DNA from: Ananas comosus
Lineage: Eukaryota; Streptophyta; Magnoliopsida; Poales; Bromeliaceae
Length of the DNA stretch: 64,000 nt
Assembly (NCBI RefSeq): GCF_001540865.1
Contig: NC_033632.1
Coordinates: 7,798,737-7,862,736, forward strand
Direction: 5' to 3'
The notes beneath the pieces are model-generated. The model searched no databases, was not told where the DNA came from, and saw only the letters and a list, made by a program, of their open reading frames with translations. Shown piece by piece: positions 34,823-45,815 of this stretch. Each line of letters begins with the position of its first letter. Position 1 is the first letter of the stretch. The translations under genes were made by a program, and so were the position numbers.

Positions 34823-36062
34823 GTTTCTAGAAAATTGACCAAGTTCTTCTTGCATAGCATTTATCCAATATTCATCAAGAAGAGCTTCATCAATATTTTT
34901 AGGCTCAACTAGAGACACATAACAAGCAAATTCACACTGCAATTGTCTCCTAGTTTTTAATCCAGTCAGTGGATCTCCAATTATATTTAACAAGGGGTGA
35001 TCTTTCATAGGTGTAAGTTCAGAAGAAGTGCTAGGGGTTTCAAGAGGTGCAGTTAAATCATGAGATGCAACAGTTTCAATAATTTCAACAGTTTTATCAA
35101 ATGGAGAAGTTTCATCATTCACAGACAAGTCAAAAGGAGAATCATCATCATCATCAATCAAAGTAGTCGAAGAATCATTCACAGAAGAACTTACAGAAGA
35201 AGCTTCATCTACTTTTATATTACTTGATTCTATTACCGTCTTAGTATGCAAATTGTACGCACGATACGCTTGACTAGTAGTAGAATAACCAAGAAAAATT
35301 CCTTCATCACTTCGGGAGTCAAATTTTCTAAGATTTACACGATCCCTCGGGATAAAACATCTACTCCCGAAGACATGAAAATATTTGATATTCAATTTTC
35401 TACCATGCCACAATTCATACGGAGTATTTAGAGTACCCGAGCGTAAATAAATTCGATTGATAACATAGACGGCTGTATTAACTGCTTCAGCCCAGAAGTG
35501 TAGTGCGACTTTCTTGCTATGAAGCATAACACGAGCCATCTCTTGAACAACCCGATTTTTTCGTTCAACCATTCCGTTTTGTTGTGGTGTATAAAGGGTA
35601 GAGAATTCATGTTTAATGCCTTTTGAAATACTGAAATCAATAAATTTTGAATTTATAAATTCTCGTCCTTGATCACTTCGGATCCGGACAATTTTATCAT
35701 TACGTTCAGTCATAAGACGAAGACAAATTTCAGAAAAGGAATCGAAAGTATCAGCTTTTTCACGTAAGAAAGCACTTCACACAAAGCGAGTAAAATCATC
35801 AACAATAAGCAAGATGTAATGCTTTCCACCCATACTTTGAATCCTAGAAGGTCCCATCAAGTCCATGTGAAGTAACTCTAGAAGTTTAGATGTCCCTAAG
35901 TGGTTCAAATTCTTATGTGCGGATCTAGTTTGTTATCCCAGTTGACAACCCCCACACACAATGTTCTCTTTGAAGTTTATCTTAGGTACATCTCTAACTA
36001 CCTCCTTCTTTGTTATTCTAGATAGTTCCTTAAAGTTTATGTGACCTAGTCATTCATGCCAT
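34823..36062 (-). pseudogene. Copia B integrase
   Basis: N-terminal zinc-binding residues (WHE then LGHINFKELS, C-x2-C in VCGGCQLG) lie at 36062-35940, interrupted by stops. The core holds LHMDLMGPS (first Asp), IRSDQGREF (second Asp) and NGMVERKNR (Glu), so all three catalytic acids are still encoded. The C-terminal KLNIKYFHVFGSRCF and GIFLGYSTTSQAYR follow in the long frame 35713-34814. The linker toward reverse transcriptase is Asp/Ser-rich. Confidence 0.9.
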
Positions 36063-36470
36063 AAGGTTTTAGTATCTAGTGTCGCTAGGTTACAATGTTC
36101 AGTTGAAGCACTAGGAACTACATAACAGTTGTTCTGTGACCTAACACCTTTTAAAAAGAAAGAATCATCATCAAGAGTCACAGTGCATTCTTTAGTAGAA
36201 AATTTAACCGAGTACACGTCATCACACAATTGACTTATGCTTATAAGATTTGATTTAAGCCCTTCAACATAAAAAACATCATTCAAAGTAGGGCCATCAA
36301 AGATAGTGACTATTCCTTTTCCAACAATTTTCGATAACCGACTGTCTCCAAAGACAACAAATCCTCCAAAGATTTTATTTAAAGATGTAAAACAGTTTTT
36401 ATCACCGGTCAAACGTCGTGAACAACCACTATCTAAATACCAAGAAGAATTATCATAAGCATGAGCGATG
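36050..36470 (-). pseudogene. Copia B protease and pre-integrase region
   Basis: In sense SWYLDSGCSRRLTGD carries the D-S-G protease active site (36450-36410), followed by FGDSRLSKIVGKG and NLISISQLCD, the GAG-pre-integrase segment. It ends at a TGA in the LWHE-LGH junction (CGA to TGA). Confidence 0.85.
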
Positions 36471-36476
36471 TGTGAA

Positions 36477-38118
36477 TGACAAGGTAAGGAAAGAGTTCAC
36501 CTTTGCGCACCCAAACCTTACGTGTTTTGGGTTGCGTTGGCCGACTTGATTGAGACATGAGTTGCTTGTCGACGATTTGTGTATTTATCTTCTTAGGATC
36601 ATCCTTCTTCGGTTTTCATGTTTGCATGGCCTTCGTTTTCATCGGTGTCGAGGTACTCTTCGGTTTTTGTTTGCAAGAGCGTTTCACATGACTTACAACA
36701 CCACATAGATGACAAGTTTTGTTAGCAAAAATATTCTTAGGAGGGATAAACTTACCGTAAACCTTGGGAACCGATTTCATCAAGTGTTCGTCAACTTTCT
36801 TCATCACTTGATCAACGTAAGTCCTTTCGTATCCAAGTCCAAATTTATTGATTTGACCAAGTTCTAACATTTTATCAATTTTGCTAGACCCAGACGAAAA
36901 TTTATTTAAATCCGATTTGAGTTGAATAATCATCTTGGTGAATTCTATGTTTGATTCTCTAGCTTCCGTATATTGCTTGGTAAGGAAATTAATATTCTCA
37001 ACATGTGTTTCATTTTCCTTCTCAAGCAATGCACACTTGTCAAATAATGAGTTGTAGGACTTAGTCAAACCGCCTTTTTCCTGCGCTAGACTTTTTATCA
37101 GTGATTCCAATCTAGTGTTGTCTTCTTCCAGATCGTACAATCTTCGCCGCGTCTTCTTGTTGTGTTTCGCCATTTTCTTTGATTCAACAACAAGTTGATG
37201 ATATGCGGTGGTCATATCATCTTCCTCCGACTATTCATCTGATGAGTTCTCCGACATAGATTTTTCATGCAAAGGAGACATAGAAATAGAGTCAGTAGAA
37301 GCTAAACACATAAAAGAAGAATCATGTGCAATAAGTGCAGTGGCATTAATATCCTCATCACTTGAGGTTGACTCATCAGTTGACAAATCGTCCCAAGTAA
37401 TGGCTTGCATCGCCTTCTTTTTCAAAAAATTTTTATTAGGACAATCCAATATAATATGACCAAATCCTTTACACCTATAGCATTGGATTTATCCTTCAAC
37501 ATTCTTCTTTTCTTTTGAAAAATCTTTTGATGATCTTTCGGATTTTTTAAACTTAAAAGTACTTCCTTTTGATTTCTTTTGCTTGGAGGAGGTCGATTTG
37601 AACGGTAGTTTCTTCCTAAAGTTTCGACCAAACTTCCTTGTTAGAAGCACCAGTTGCTTTTCAAACTCCTCCAAGGTTACGTCTGGGTCCGAATCGGATG
37701 ATGATGTCAAGTCGTCTCCTTTTGTTGATTTTAAGGCCATACCTGAAGCTTTAGAAGACAACTTGGAAGAAGATGAATTAGAAGAAAAAATCATTTCATA
37801 AGTTTGAAGCGCACCAACTAATTCCTCTACTTTTAATTCATCTTGATGTTTTACCGCTTCTATAGCCGCAACCTTTGGACGAAATCGTTCGGGAAGGGTT
37901 CTTAAAATTTTTCGAACTATTTTAGGTTCAGAAATCTTTTCTCCCAAGTTAGCACACGTATTTACAATATCTTGAAGACGAGTATAATACTCAGTAAAAG
38001 TTCATGTTCTTCGATGTGAATAGAATCAAATCTACTAGTTAACATTTACAATTGTTGAACCTTTACCAAGCTTGTACCCTCGTGTGTAACTTGTAAAGTG
38101 TCCCAAATTTCTTTGGCG
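36477..38118 (-). pseudogene. Copia B gag, main part
   Basis: Begins with AKEIWDTLQVTHEGTSLVK directly at the junction with copia A and runs through three broken frames (37947-37489, 37449-37231, 37215-36616). Features in order: RKILRTLPERFRPKV, VEELVGALQTYE, a Ser/Asp-rich linker, zinc knuckle CYRCKGFGHIILDC (about 37490-37440), a coiled coil (about 37190-36900) and a second knuckle CHLCGVVSHVKRSC (about 36720-36680). A zinc knuckle on either side of a coiled coil is also found in copia A. Confidence 0.88.
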
Positions 38119-39006
38119 TGCACCCTGAATCACGTGTATCATCCTTTGCCAGATCAGAAACGGGATGTTGATGTTCAACCCATGAGCCTGCTCGGGATGA
38201 CCAAGAAGATATAGCAATACTAATCTCTCCCAACGGATCCTCTTCGTGCCGATGGTTGGTTGAACATTGTAGCTCATGACCAAGGATAGCAAGTGGTACT
38301 CAGGTAATAATTCCTTAGATTCTATGTAACCATGAGTCATGTGAACACCGGGCTTGCATATAGCTCCAAGAACGATATCCAAGTGAGTTGACGATTGGAA
38401 TCCTCCTGATGTATAGAGAATACCTGTAGTGTCCACATGCATTCCCAAGATCTCTCCAATAGTATAGGGAGTAACTGGGACTCTCTTCTTACGCACAACA
38501 GTCTCAAAAAGAAAAGTGCCTGTCTCCTCGTCTTCAACAAGTACCTTTCCACGCATATAGAACTCCCGAATGAGTTCCACATAGAAGGGAGCCTTGGCAG
38601 AGACCCGTCCAACTGGCTCAATAGGTGCGTGCTCTAGCAGTCGTCCAAAAGCAGGAACATCCCGAAACAGGTCATTGAAGTTCTCGAAGCGTTTAGCTAT
38701 GCACGACTTCGACATATATAACCTTTGGCGTGCTGAAGGGACATCCGCGGCTCGTTTTGTACGTCCCTCACGCGTACGAGAACCACCGCCATGAGATGAT
38801 TCGCCCACAACACCCTTTCCTTTAGCAGCTTGAGTCGCCGCTTCTTTTGATTCTTCCTGCGAGCTTGCTTGATACTCCGGATATGAACCGGACTCTCCTG
38901 TAGCAGCACGGTCTCTCTTTGAGGTTCCACGTCGTCCTCGACCACCACCTCGACCACGACCGGTGGCCATAAGCACCAAAAGTAGGATCACGAGCGAAAA
39001 CGCCAT
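38119..39006 (-). pseudogene. Extra ORF of copia A, C-terminally truncated
   Basis: Open from ATG at 39006. N-terminal hydrophobic FSLVILLLVLM, then Gly/Arg-rich TGRGRGGGRGRR and a Lys/Glu-rich stretch. The domain shared with the copia B ORF follows: VPAFGRLLEH, ELIREFYMRG, VTPYTIGEILGMH, AICKPGVH, SKELLPEYHLLSLVMSYNV, IRWERLVLLYLLGHPE and LNINIPFLIWQRM. It is cut at about 38120, where the frame runs into gag of copia B. There is no stop within about 295 codons, so it decayed less than the pol remains nearby. Function unknown. Confidence 0.78.
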
Positions 39007-40543
39007 TTCCTACATGAAAATGAGCCATTTATGAAGAAAATTTTGAAATATCTGTAAAAATAGCGAAAAAATATCTGATAATCTTAGAATGCATACCAAC
39101 GCTATTTCCAACTCATTCATGCAAAAAATTTCATCAAAAAATTGATATTGCACCAAAATCCCGAAATTCCATGTATTATGATATAAGGATCATAGATTAG
39201 CGAAAAATATAGCATTATAACCTGATCTAAGTGTTCTAGAAGCAAGATAATGTCCTTAAGCACTGATCTACAGCAAAAAATTGCATCAAAAACGATTAAA
39301 AACAGAGATTTAGCTTCAACTCGGAATATTTTCGAAAAATAAACATGAGCGCGATGAAACGATTAAATCCAAGCTAAATACTCACAAATTTCTGAGGGAA
39401 AACGTGTAGATCTGCAAGAGGAAGGCACCAGGGATTTTTAGAGAGAGAAAGAGCGAAATTTGATTTTGATTTGAGGCAAAATGAAGCGCTATACCCGGTT
39501 ATAAGCCGCTCGGGTACAAACCTTGTACTGGTACACGAGTTCTTGTACCGGTACAAGGACCAAAATGTGAAAATTTTTTTTTTAAAAATTATGCTTTAAA
39601 AATCCATCACATTTAAATAAATTCATACAAATTAAGGATTTAACTCCAAAAATTATTATAATGAAGGTAAAATATTATAAGATCTCAAAATACATCGAAA
39701 CATCCAAATTTTATTATCAAAAATGATCTCAAGATTCAAAATCATCAAGATGTAACGGTTTACGAAAAATGATTTTAGAAATTTGGCAAAATTAACACCA
39801 ATTTGTCGCAATCCGTTCAAAATAGAGACACCGGAGGTGGCTCTTTGAGTATCTTTTCAACTTACCACCTTATAACTCCGAAAATTCTAAAATAGTCAAA
39901 TTTTTTTTCAACCTTTTTCGGTTACACAATTTAATCTTCATGTGGTAGCTTCACACACTTGCCGGACGACCGGGGTGGTAGCTCTTTCCTACATGTGGTG
40001 GTAGTTTTCACACTCCTTTTGGATGTAACTCTTTCCACATCTTTTTAAACATAGGAGTTTTCTTTTTTTAAAAAAAAAAATCAAACTCCCCCTAAATTAG
40101 ACAATCTCACAATTGAAAATATTTTGACAAACGCGAATATCTATCTATCATATTCAACACACACAACCAAGATGAATAAATCATCAAGAGATCAAATTTG
40201 ATTTCAAAATTTTGATGAATATATGCATTAAGAAATCATATATTAAATTATCGTCAAAATAATAAAAAGTGGAGTAAAAACGATAATTAATATGAATTTA
40301 ACTTAATATGATTGTGAAGATAAAACCCGTTTAAACAATCTTTGAAACATTTCTCTCCTCAAAAAAAAAGATTCTGAATTATCTCCTCTCTCAAAAATTT
40401 TGAAATTCCCAAATACCTTTCCTCAAAAATGATTTTTAACCGAATAAAAACCAAAGCACCAAAAATCGTCTAAACATGTAATGCAATGATTAAAAATATG
40501 CAGTAAGCACCTATCAAAGCACTACACAAGAAATCAAAAACAA
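39007..40543 (-). other. Spacer between gag and extra ORF of copia A
   Basis: AT-rich, non-coding. Contains CTTGTACCGGTACAAG (39542-39557) plus a variant at 39523, about 540 bp upstream of the ORF start, and the conserved block 39938-40052. Confidence 0.7.
39938..40052 (-). promoter_or_regulatory. Conserved non-coding block in the SIRE spacer, copy 2
   Basis: Matches 27910-28022: the same order of CATGTGGTAGCT, GGACGACC, GGGTGGTAGCTC, CATGTGGTGGTAG and GATGTAACTCTTTCC on the plus strand. Confidence 0.65.
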
Positions 40544-42080
40544 CTAAGACGAGAAGCAAGGAAAGATATCACCTTTCCGGATCCAAACTCGTCGGATCTT
40601 TGGTTTTCTCGGCTTGTCGACATTTGGTGCCATTTGCTTAGATTTAAGATCAACCGTTGGTGTTTTCTTCGCTTGAGGCTTCGGTTGAACTTGTCTTTTA
40701 GGCTTAGAATTCCGGTTTGCAATAGGATTCGGTCGGATTTTGCGTTGCGCATTCAATCGATCTTTCTTTTGATTCCTTGGTGGATGTCGAGTTGAAGGTG
40801 ATGTCGATTGAGGTTTAGACATTGCCGATTGATTCTTTGTTTCCTTATTTGAGCAATTCCTTTTAATGTGTCCTTTCATGCCACATTTATGACATACCTT
40901 CTCTTTCGAAATTGTTGAGACTTTAGAAGTTGATTTTGAATCCTTCTCAACGTATGTCCGTTCATAACCAAGGCCCATCTTGTTTGTTTGACCCAATCCA
41001 AGCATTTGATCCAATTTCTTAGATCCCGAAGAAAATTGTTGAAGATCGGATTGGAGTTGACGAACTTGATTGGTCAATAATTTGTTGGATGTATGCAATT
41101 CTTCATATTGATGCTCCAAAAATCCAACTTTATCTTTATAAGAGTTAATCGTTGATTCCGCTCCATTAAGCTTCTCTTGGAGGTCCAAATTATTTTTCAA
41201 AATTGATTCTCTTTCCTCCTCAAGAGCTTTGTTCGTTGTCTTCAAGTTGTTGTTTTCCTCTTCGAGATTCAACAAACGACGCCTCAACTTCTTATTAAGT
41301 TTAGCCATCTTCTTTGATTCAATAAGAAGTTGATTGTATGCTTCCGCTATGTCGTCGTCGTTTGATTCCTCCTCGCTTTCGCCATTGTCGCTCGAAGAAT
41401 CATGCGAAGAAAGAGAAATATTGGAATTAGTATCAATGGAGGATAAACACACAATGTTAGACGAAGGCAAGGTAGATTTAGCAAATAAAGCAAGATTTCC
41501 ATTCTTTTCTTCATCACTTGAACTTGAATCACTTGAAGTTGTATCATCCCACGTCTTTGCTTGCAAAGCCTTTTGTTTATAAGCCTACTTTGAAGGACAA
41601 TCCGTCGCGATGTGGCCGTAGCCTTTGCACTTGTAGCATCGGATCTCGCCTTCAAATTCTTCCTTTTCTTTTGAAGCCTTTGCACGCTTCTTCTCGTTAG
41701 AAGATGGAGACTTAGAAAACGTTTGTTGCTTTGAAGATGAAGGTTTATTCGATTTGCTCTTTTGGAAATTTCGGCGAAACTTTTTTGTGAGAAGCGCAAG
41801 TTGATGTTCAAAGTCGGCAAGCGATACATCTTCATCAGATTCCGAATCGTCTTCTTCTTTCTTTGTAGATTTCAATGCAACCCCTGTGCTTTTAGAAGAA
41901 GACTTGACAAAAGATTGATTAGTAGGAAAAGTCATTTCATAAGTTTGTAATGCACCTACTAATTCCTCGACTTTCATCTCGTCCGGATGTTTGACCGTTT
42001 CGATCGCGGTTATTTTAGCCCGAAAACATTCCGGAAGAGTTCGAAGAATTTTATGAACAACTTTAGCATCTGGGATCTTC
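40544..42080 (-). pseudogene. Copia A gag, main part
   Basis: Continues the gag interrupted by the solo LTR at 42081. It has VHKILRTLPECF, VEELVGALQTYEM, zinc knuckle CYKCKGYGHIATDC (about 41635-41590), one TAG near 41584, an acidic Ser/Asp tract, a coiled coil from about residue 80 to 200 of the frame 41566-40544 (NKKLRRRLLNLEEENN onward), a second knuckle CHKCGMKGHIKRNC, and a Lys/Pro-rich tail ending RVWIRKGDIFPC. Only one stop besides the insertion, so it is better preserved than gag of copia B. Confidence 0.88.
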
Positions 42081-42547
42081 TGTCATGCCCCGCGACCGAC
42101 CGCCTATTTGGCCGGGTCGCGGCGCCGCAACAGACCGCCGAACGGACAGGGTTTCCCCTGTACCGCGGACAGAGTCTCCCCTGTACATTCAAGGCGTCGC
42201 AATAAATATAATGTACAAAGTTCCAACCAGGAACACATTTCAATCAAAGATTGCATAAGAAAGTATCAAAAACATAATCTACTTGTTATTACAAGCATTC
42301 ACATTCACTAGATACATTTTACATCACAATTACTTATTACATTTAACTTCCAAATACAATCAAGCTTTTATTACAAATTATTACAACTTGATTCTTTTCA
42401 TTTTCTTACATCCCTAAGTAAAGGCCGACTCGGGGTACCGCTATCTCTGGTCTCGGTGGTAGGGCGCTAACTATGATGCTACGCCCTCGCCTCGCGCCGC
42501 CGCGCCGCTCACGTGTGAACCTGTAACACCCCAAAACCACGTGGGGT

Positions 42548-42578
42548 GAGAACCAACTCCATGGTTCCCAGTGGGTAC
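42548..42578 (-). promoter_or_regulatory. Conserved LTR stem-loop with CAGTGGGTAC flank
   Basis: Arms GAGAACCA (42548-42555) and TGGTTCCC (42562-42569), fully paired only in minus-strand RNA through one G-U. Confidence 0.65.
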
Positions 42579-44835
42579 GGCCACCCAAGGGAAAAGCTCG
42601 ACCAATAGGTCCAAGGGAGGCAACTGCAAGTTAGTTCAATAAACAGATAGATATATATCTTGATTATGCAACGAATAAAACCATGCATTGCCTCACGAAT
42701 GCAATATGAAGATCATGCAATGATGCGACTATACAATCAACTAGTAATTCAATCGATTACTACTTTCATCCAATTGACATTTAAGGTTTTCTGTCATTTA
42801 CCATTTTAATCATAAAGTTTCATCTATCTTTACAAAGCTAACCGCCCGACTCGGTCTTGAGTCAATCGTCTGCGGAGTACCGCACAAAGCCAGGCCCGAG
42901 GCGAAGGACGTCTCACTTGCACCTCGGCCTTAAATCCCCTCAACTAGGACATCACTATAGCTCATAAGTTTATTACCCAATCACTTGGCTAACCCGAAGG
43001 TTTCGCCCTCAACAAACTCACCAACCCAAAATCCCATTAACCGGGGAGATACCCGCTACAACCCGGTGGGACCGTCCTCTGGGGAGATACCCGCTACAAC
43101 CCAGTGATGTCGACTCCGGAGCACATCGCCCGAGGGGGAGCTACCACAACCTCGAGCAAGGACTAAAGGTGAGTATGATCAATGATCAAATCCAAAATCT
43201 TGAGGATGTCAAGTTCAATCCATTCCTTAACTTTAGGAAGACTATGCTCAAATGACCCTAACTCTAGGGTTGAAATGTCATAATATTTCCATCATTCTTT
43301 TCTTTGCATTCTTTACTATCACTTGTGTCATATACACTACTATATTCTTGGACTCATGCCACACTTGTTTTCTAAGTGTTCAACATACCATAAGTGTTTC
43401 CACTATACTAATCATATGCCACTCGATCTAATATATATAGATTGTCCACGTCACATATCATAGTTCATATGTCATTGTTTTTCAATGTCGAGTTCTCTAA
43501 TTCACCTAGAGTTTATCGACCCAAGTTCAACATGCATGTGTCATTTAACATAATCCACAATATGTCAATATACATTCATCTAGTATATTCTACAATAAAT
43601 CAACATGCACTCATTCATCATATTCCACAATATGTCTACATATATATGCCAACCATTCATATGCCATCCAACATGTTCCATAATTTATCAACATGCATAT
43701 TACCTCTAACATATTACTATAACATTATTTTCATGCATTCATGTAACAATTAACTCATGCATTCATCTAGCATTATGTAACTTGCATCTTATCATTACGC
43801 ATTTCTACTTGGCATTTACATTAACATGCATCATTTTCATGCTTCATTTACATCTATATGCATCAACATGGATTCTTAATTTGCTTAGACATAAAGGCGA
43901 CCTAGTCGCTTCGGTAAGCACAACCCACCTTAACTCGCGTTCCGATTGCTTGTCGACACTTGCAATCACCCTCCCGCGGCACCCGTATCCGGCACGGCCC
44001 GAACTCTTGTGCGACCTCCCGAACGGCCACCAATCCGCGATCCGTCTATTCGAGAGTTTATTCCCCGTTACCACGATGCTCCAGATCCATTTTCATGATT
44101 TTTGGGCGTCTATCCCGCGTGCTGCGGCTATCTGTACCAAAACAGACCGTTTCGTCAATAACTTCACGTACACTCGTCGGATTGTCGAACCGAGCGCACC
44201 AACGCGTTCATTATACCCCCAATTAGGTTTCTACAAGGTCAATTTACCTCGAAAACACCCGGAGGTAAAAGCTCCAAATTTGGTGCCCTAACAATGCCAT
44301 AATGAGATTTCTTGGGATTGATCTTGTTGCTAAGCATAATCAAGCTTAGAACCACCAAAGAAGCTCTCTAATATCATCTCCAACCTAATTGGACCAACCC
44401 TAAGGCATCTAATACAAACCCTAGGTGATCACCATGAGAGCACCCTAAGCTTCCATAGATTTTCATGGAGCTCAAGCCTCTAGAGAGGTTGTAGTCTTAC
44501 AAGAAGTCCAAAACAGTAAATCTTAGGGTATAAATCTAAACCCTAGAAGTATTCTTGAGAAATAACTCACCTTAGCCTAAGCTCTTCCAAGTCCACTATG
44601 AAGGAGAGCTTCTTGATCCTCCAAAACCCTCAAAATCCACCTTCAAGACCTTCTTCTCCTTCTCTTTAAGCTTTGGTGGAGAGCTTTTAGAGAGAGAAAG
44701 GGAGAAGAAATAAGGGAGAGAGGTGTTTGCTGCTGTGAAGGGGTGTTTGGGAACATATGGGGTGTGCCACAATTGCAAATAAGCCCCCCAACTATTCTTA
44801 TTTGCAGTAGACTTCATTGTGCTGTCGGGTCCCCC

Positions 44836-44975
44836 GCGTACCGGTACACGTCCCACGCGTACCGGTACACGGGCTGGTGTCACCGGTACACGACTCGCGC
44901 AACAGCCAAACCCGAGGCCCATCTTCTCGAATTTTACACTGCGTACCGGTACACGAAATCCTGTCACCGGTACAC
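44836..44975. promoter_or_regulatory. ACCGGT palindrome array in solo LTR
   Basis: Three copies of GCGTACCGGTACACG and two of GTCACCGGTACAC, 325-465 bp from the sense start of the LTR. Confidence 0.6.
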
Positions 44976-45299
44976 ACCCTTTTTTTCAGGACTTAGCCAA
45001 TTTTTCAGCATTTTTACCGTTTTCGCTCGTTTTCGCTCTTTTGACATCTGATTCGTTTCAAATCGAACCGAAACTCTCCAAATATGTTTTCAAGCATGTT
45101 TTCATCATCTTTTCATCCACGCTAATGCTGGATTTAGTCCATGGTCCAACATAGCCTTTCGGGTTCCGTTTTCGCACCTACGCGCACCGAAACGCCCGAT
45201 TACTCCAAAACTTCACCGAACTCCACCGGGACCATTCAAATGGCTTTTCAACTAAATGTACACCGTAACTTGAAAGTTTTAGAAGTTCGATATGTTACA

Positions 45300-45777
45300 T
45301 CTTCTCTCCCAAATTAGCACATGTGTTAATAATATCTTGAAGTCTAGTATAATAATCGGTGAAAGATTCATGCTCCTCCATACGAATAGAATCAAATTGA
45401 CTAGTCAACATTTGGAGCTTTTGAATTTTTACTAAACTAGTACCTTCATGTGTAATTTGTAGAGTGTCCCAAATTTCCTTGGCGGTTTCACACGCCAAAA
45501 CGCGAGTAAACTCCGTTTGTGACAATGCATTAAATAAAGCGTTTATGCCCTTGCCATTAAACGAAGATGACTCGTTTTCATCTTTCGTCCACTTGGTCCG
45601 TGGTTTTGGCGTTTCAACATTCTCAACATTTTCAATAGGATGTTTCCATCCAAATTCAATAGATTGCCAAACGCGCTCATCGATTGCAATTAGAAAAGCT
45701 CTCATGCGAACTTTCCAATAGGCATAGTTTGTGCCATCGAAAAGCGGTGGTCGATTAATGTTTCCACCTTTGGCCAT
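45300..45777 (-). pseudogene. Copia A gag, N-terminal part
   Basis: Starts MAKGGNINRPPLFDGTNYAYW at 45777, only about 22 nt from the primer site, and runs 160 residues through the UBN2-type gag domain (RVWQSIEFGWKHP, ACETAKEIWDTLQITHEGTS, FDSIRMEEHESFTDYYTRLQ). It is cut at LGEK by the solo LTR insertion; reading resumes in frame at 42080 when the insert and one target copy are ignored. Confidence 0.92.
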
Positions 45778-45799
45778 TAGATAACAATTTATCTAGATC

Positions 45800-45813
45800 C
45801 CGCTCTGATACCA
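45800..45813 (-). other. Primer-binding site of copia A
   Basis: The reverse complement TTGGTATCAGAGCG matches the initiator tRNA-Met 3' end, next to the LTR. Confidence 0.9.
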
Positions 45814-45815
45814 AT

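Larger units (their letters stand above)
42081..45299 (-). mobile_element. Solo LTR, 3.2 kb, in copia A gag
   Basis: TGTCATGCCCCGCGACC...CGATATGTTACA with perfect target duplication TCTTC (42076-42080 and 45300-45304). No primer site, polypurine tract or protein domain inside, so a solo LTR. A stem-loop lies at 42548-42578 and an ACCGGT array at 44836-44975. Open frames at 43442-44291 lack domains. Confidence 0.9.

Noticed and set aside
43442..44291. Protein-coding gene between SIRE fragments
   Set aside because: Frames are low-complexity (Tyr/His/Ile-rich) or lack motifs, and lie inside a solo LTR bounded by a perfect target duplication.
42081..45299. Complete small retrotransposon
   Set aside because: No primer site, polypurine tract or internal direct repeats; TG...CA ends with target duplication fit one LTR.
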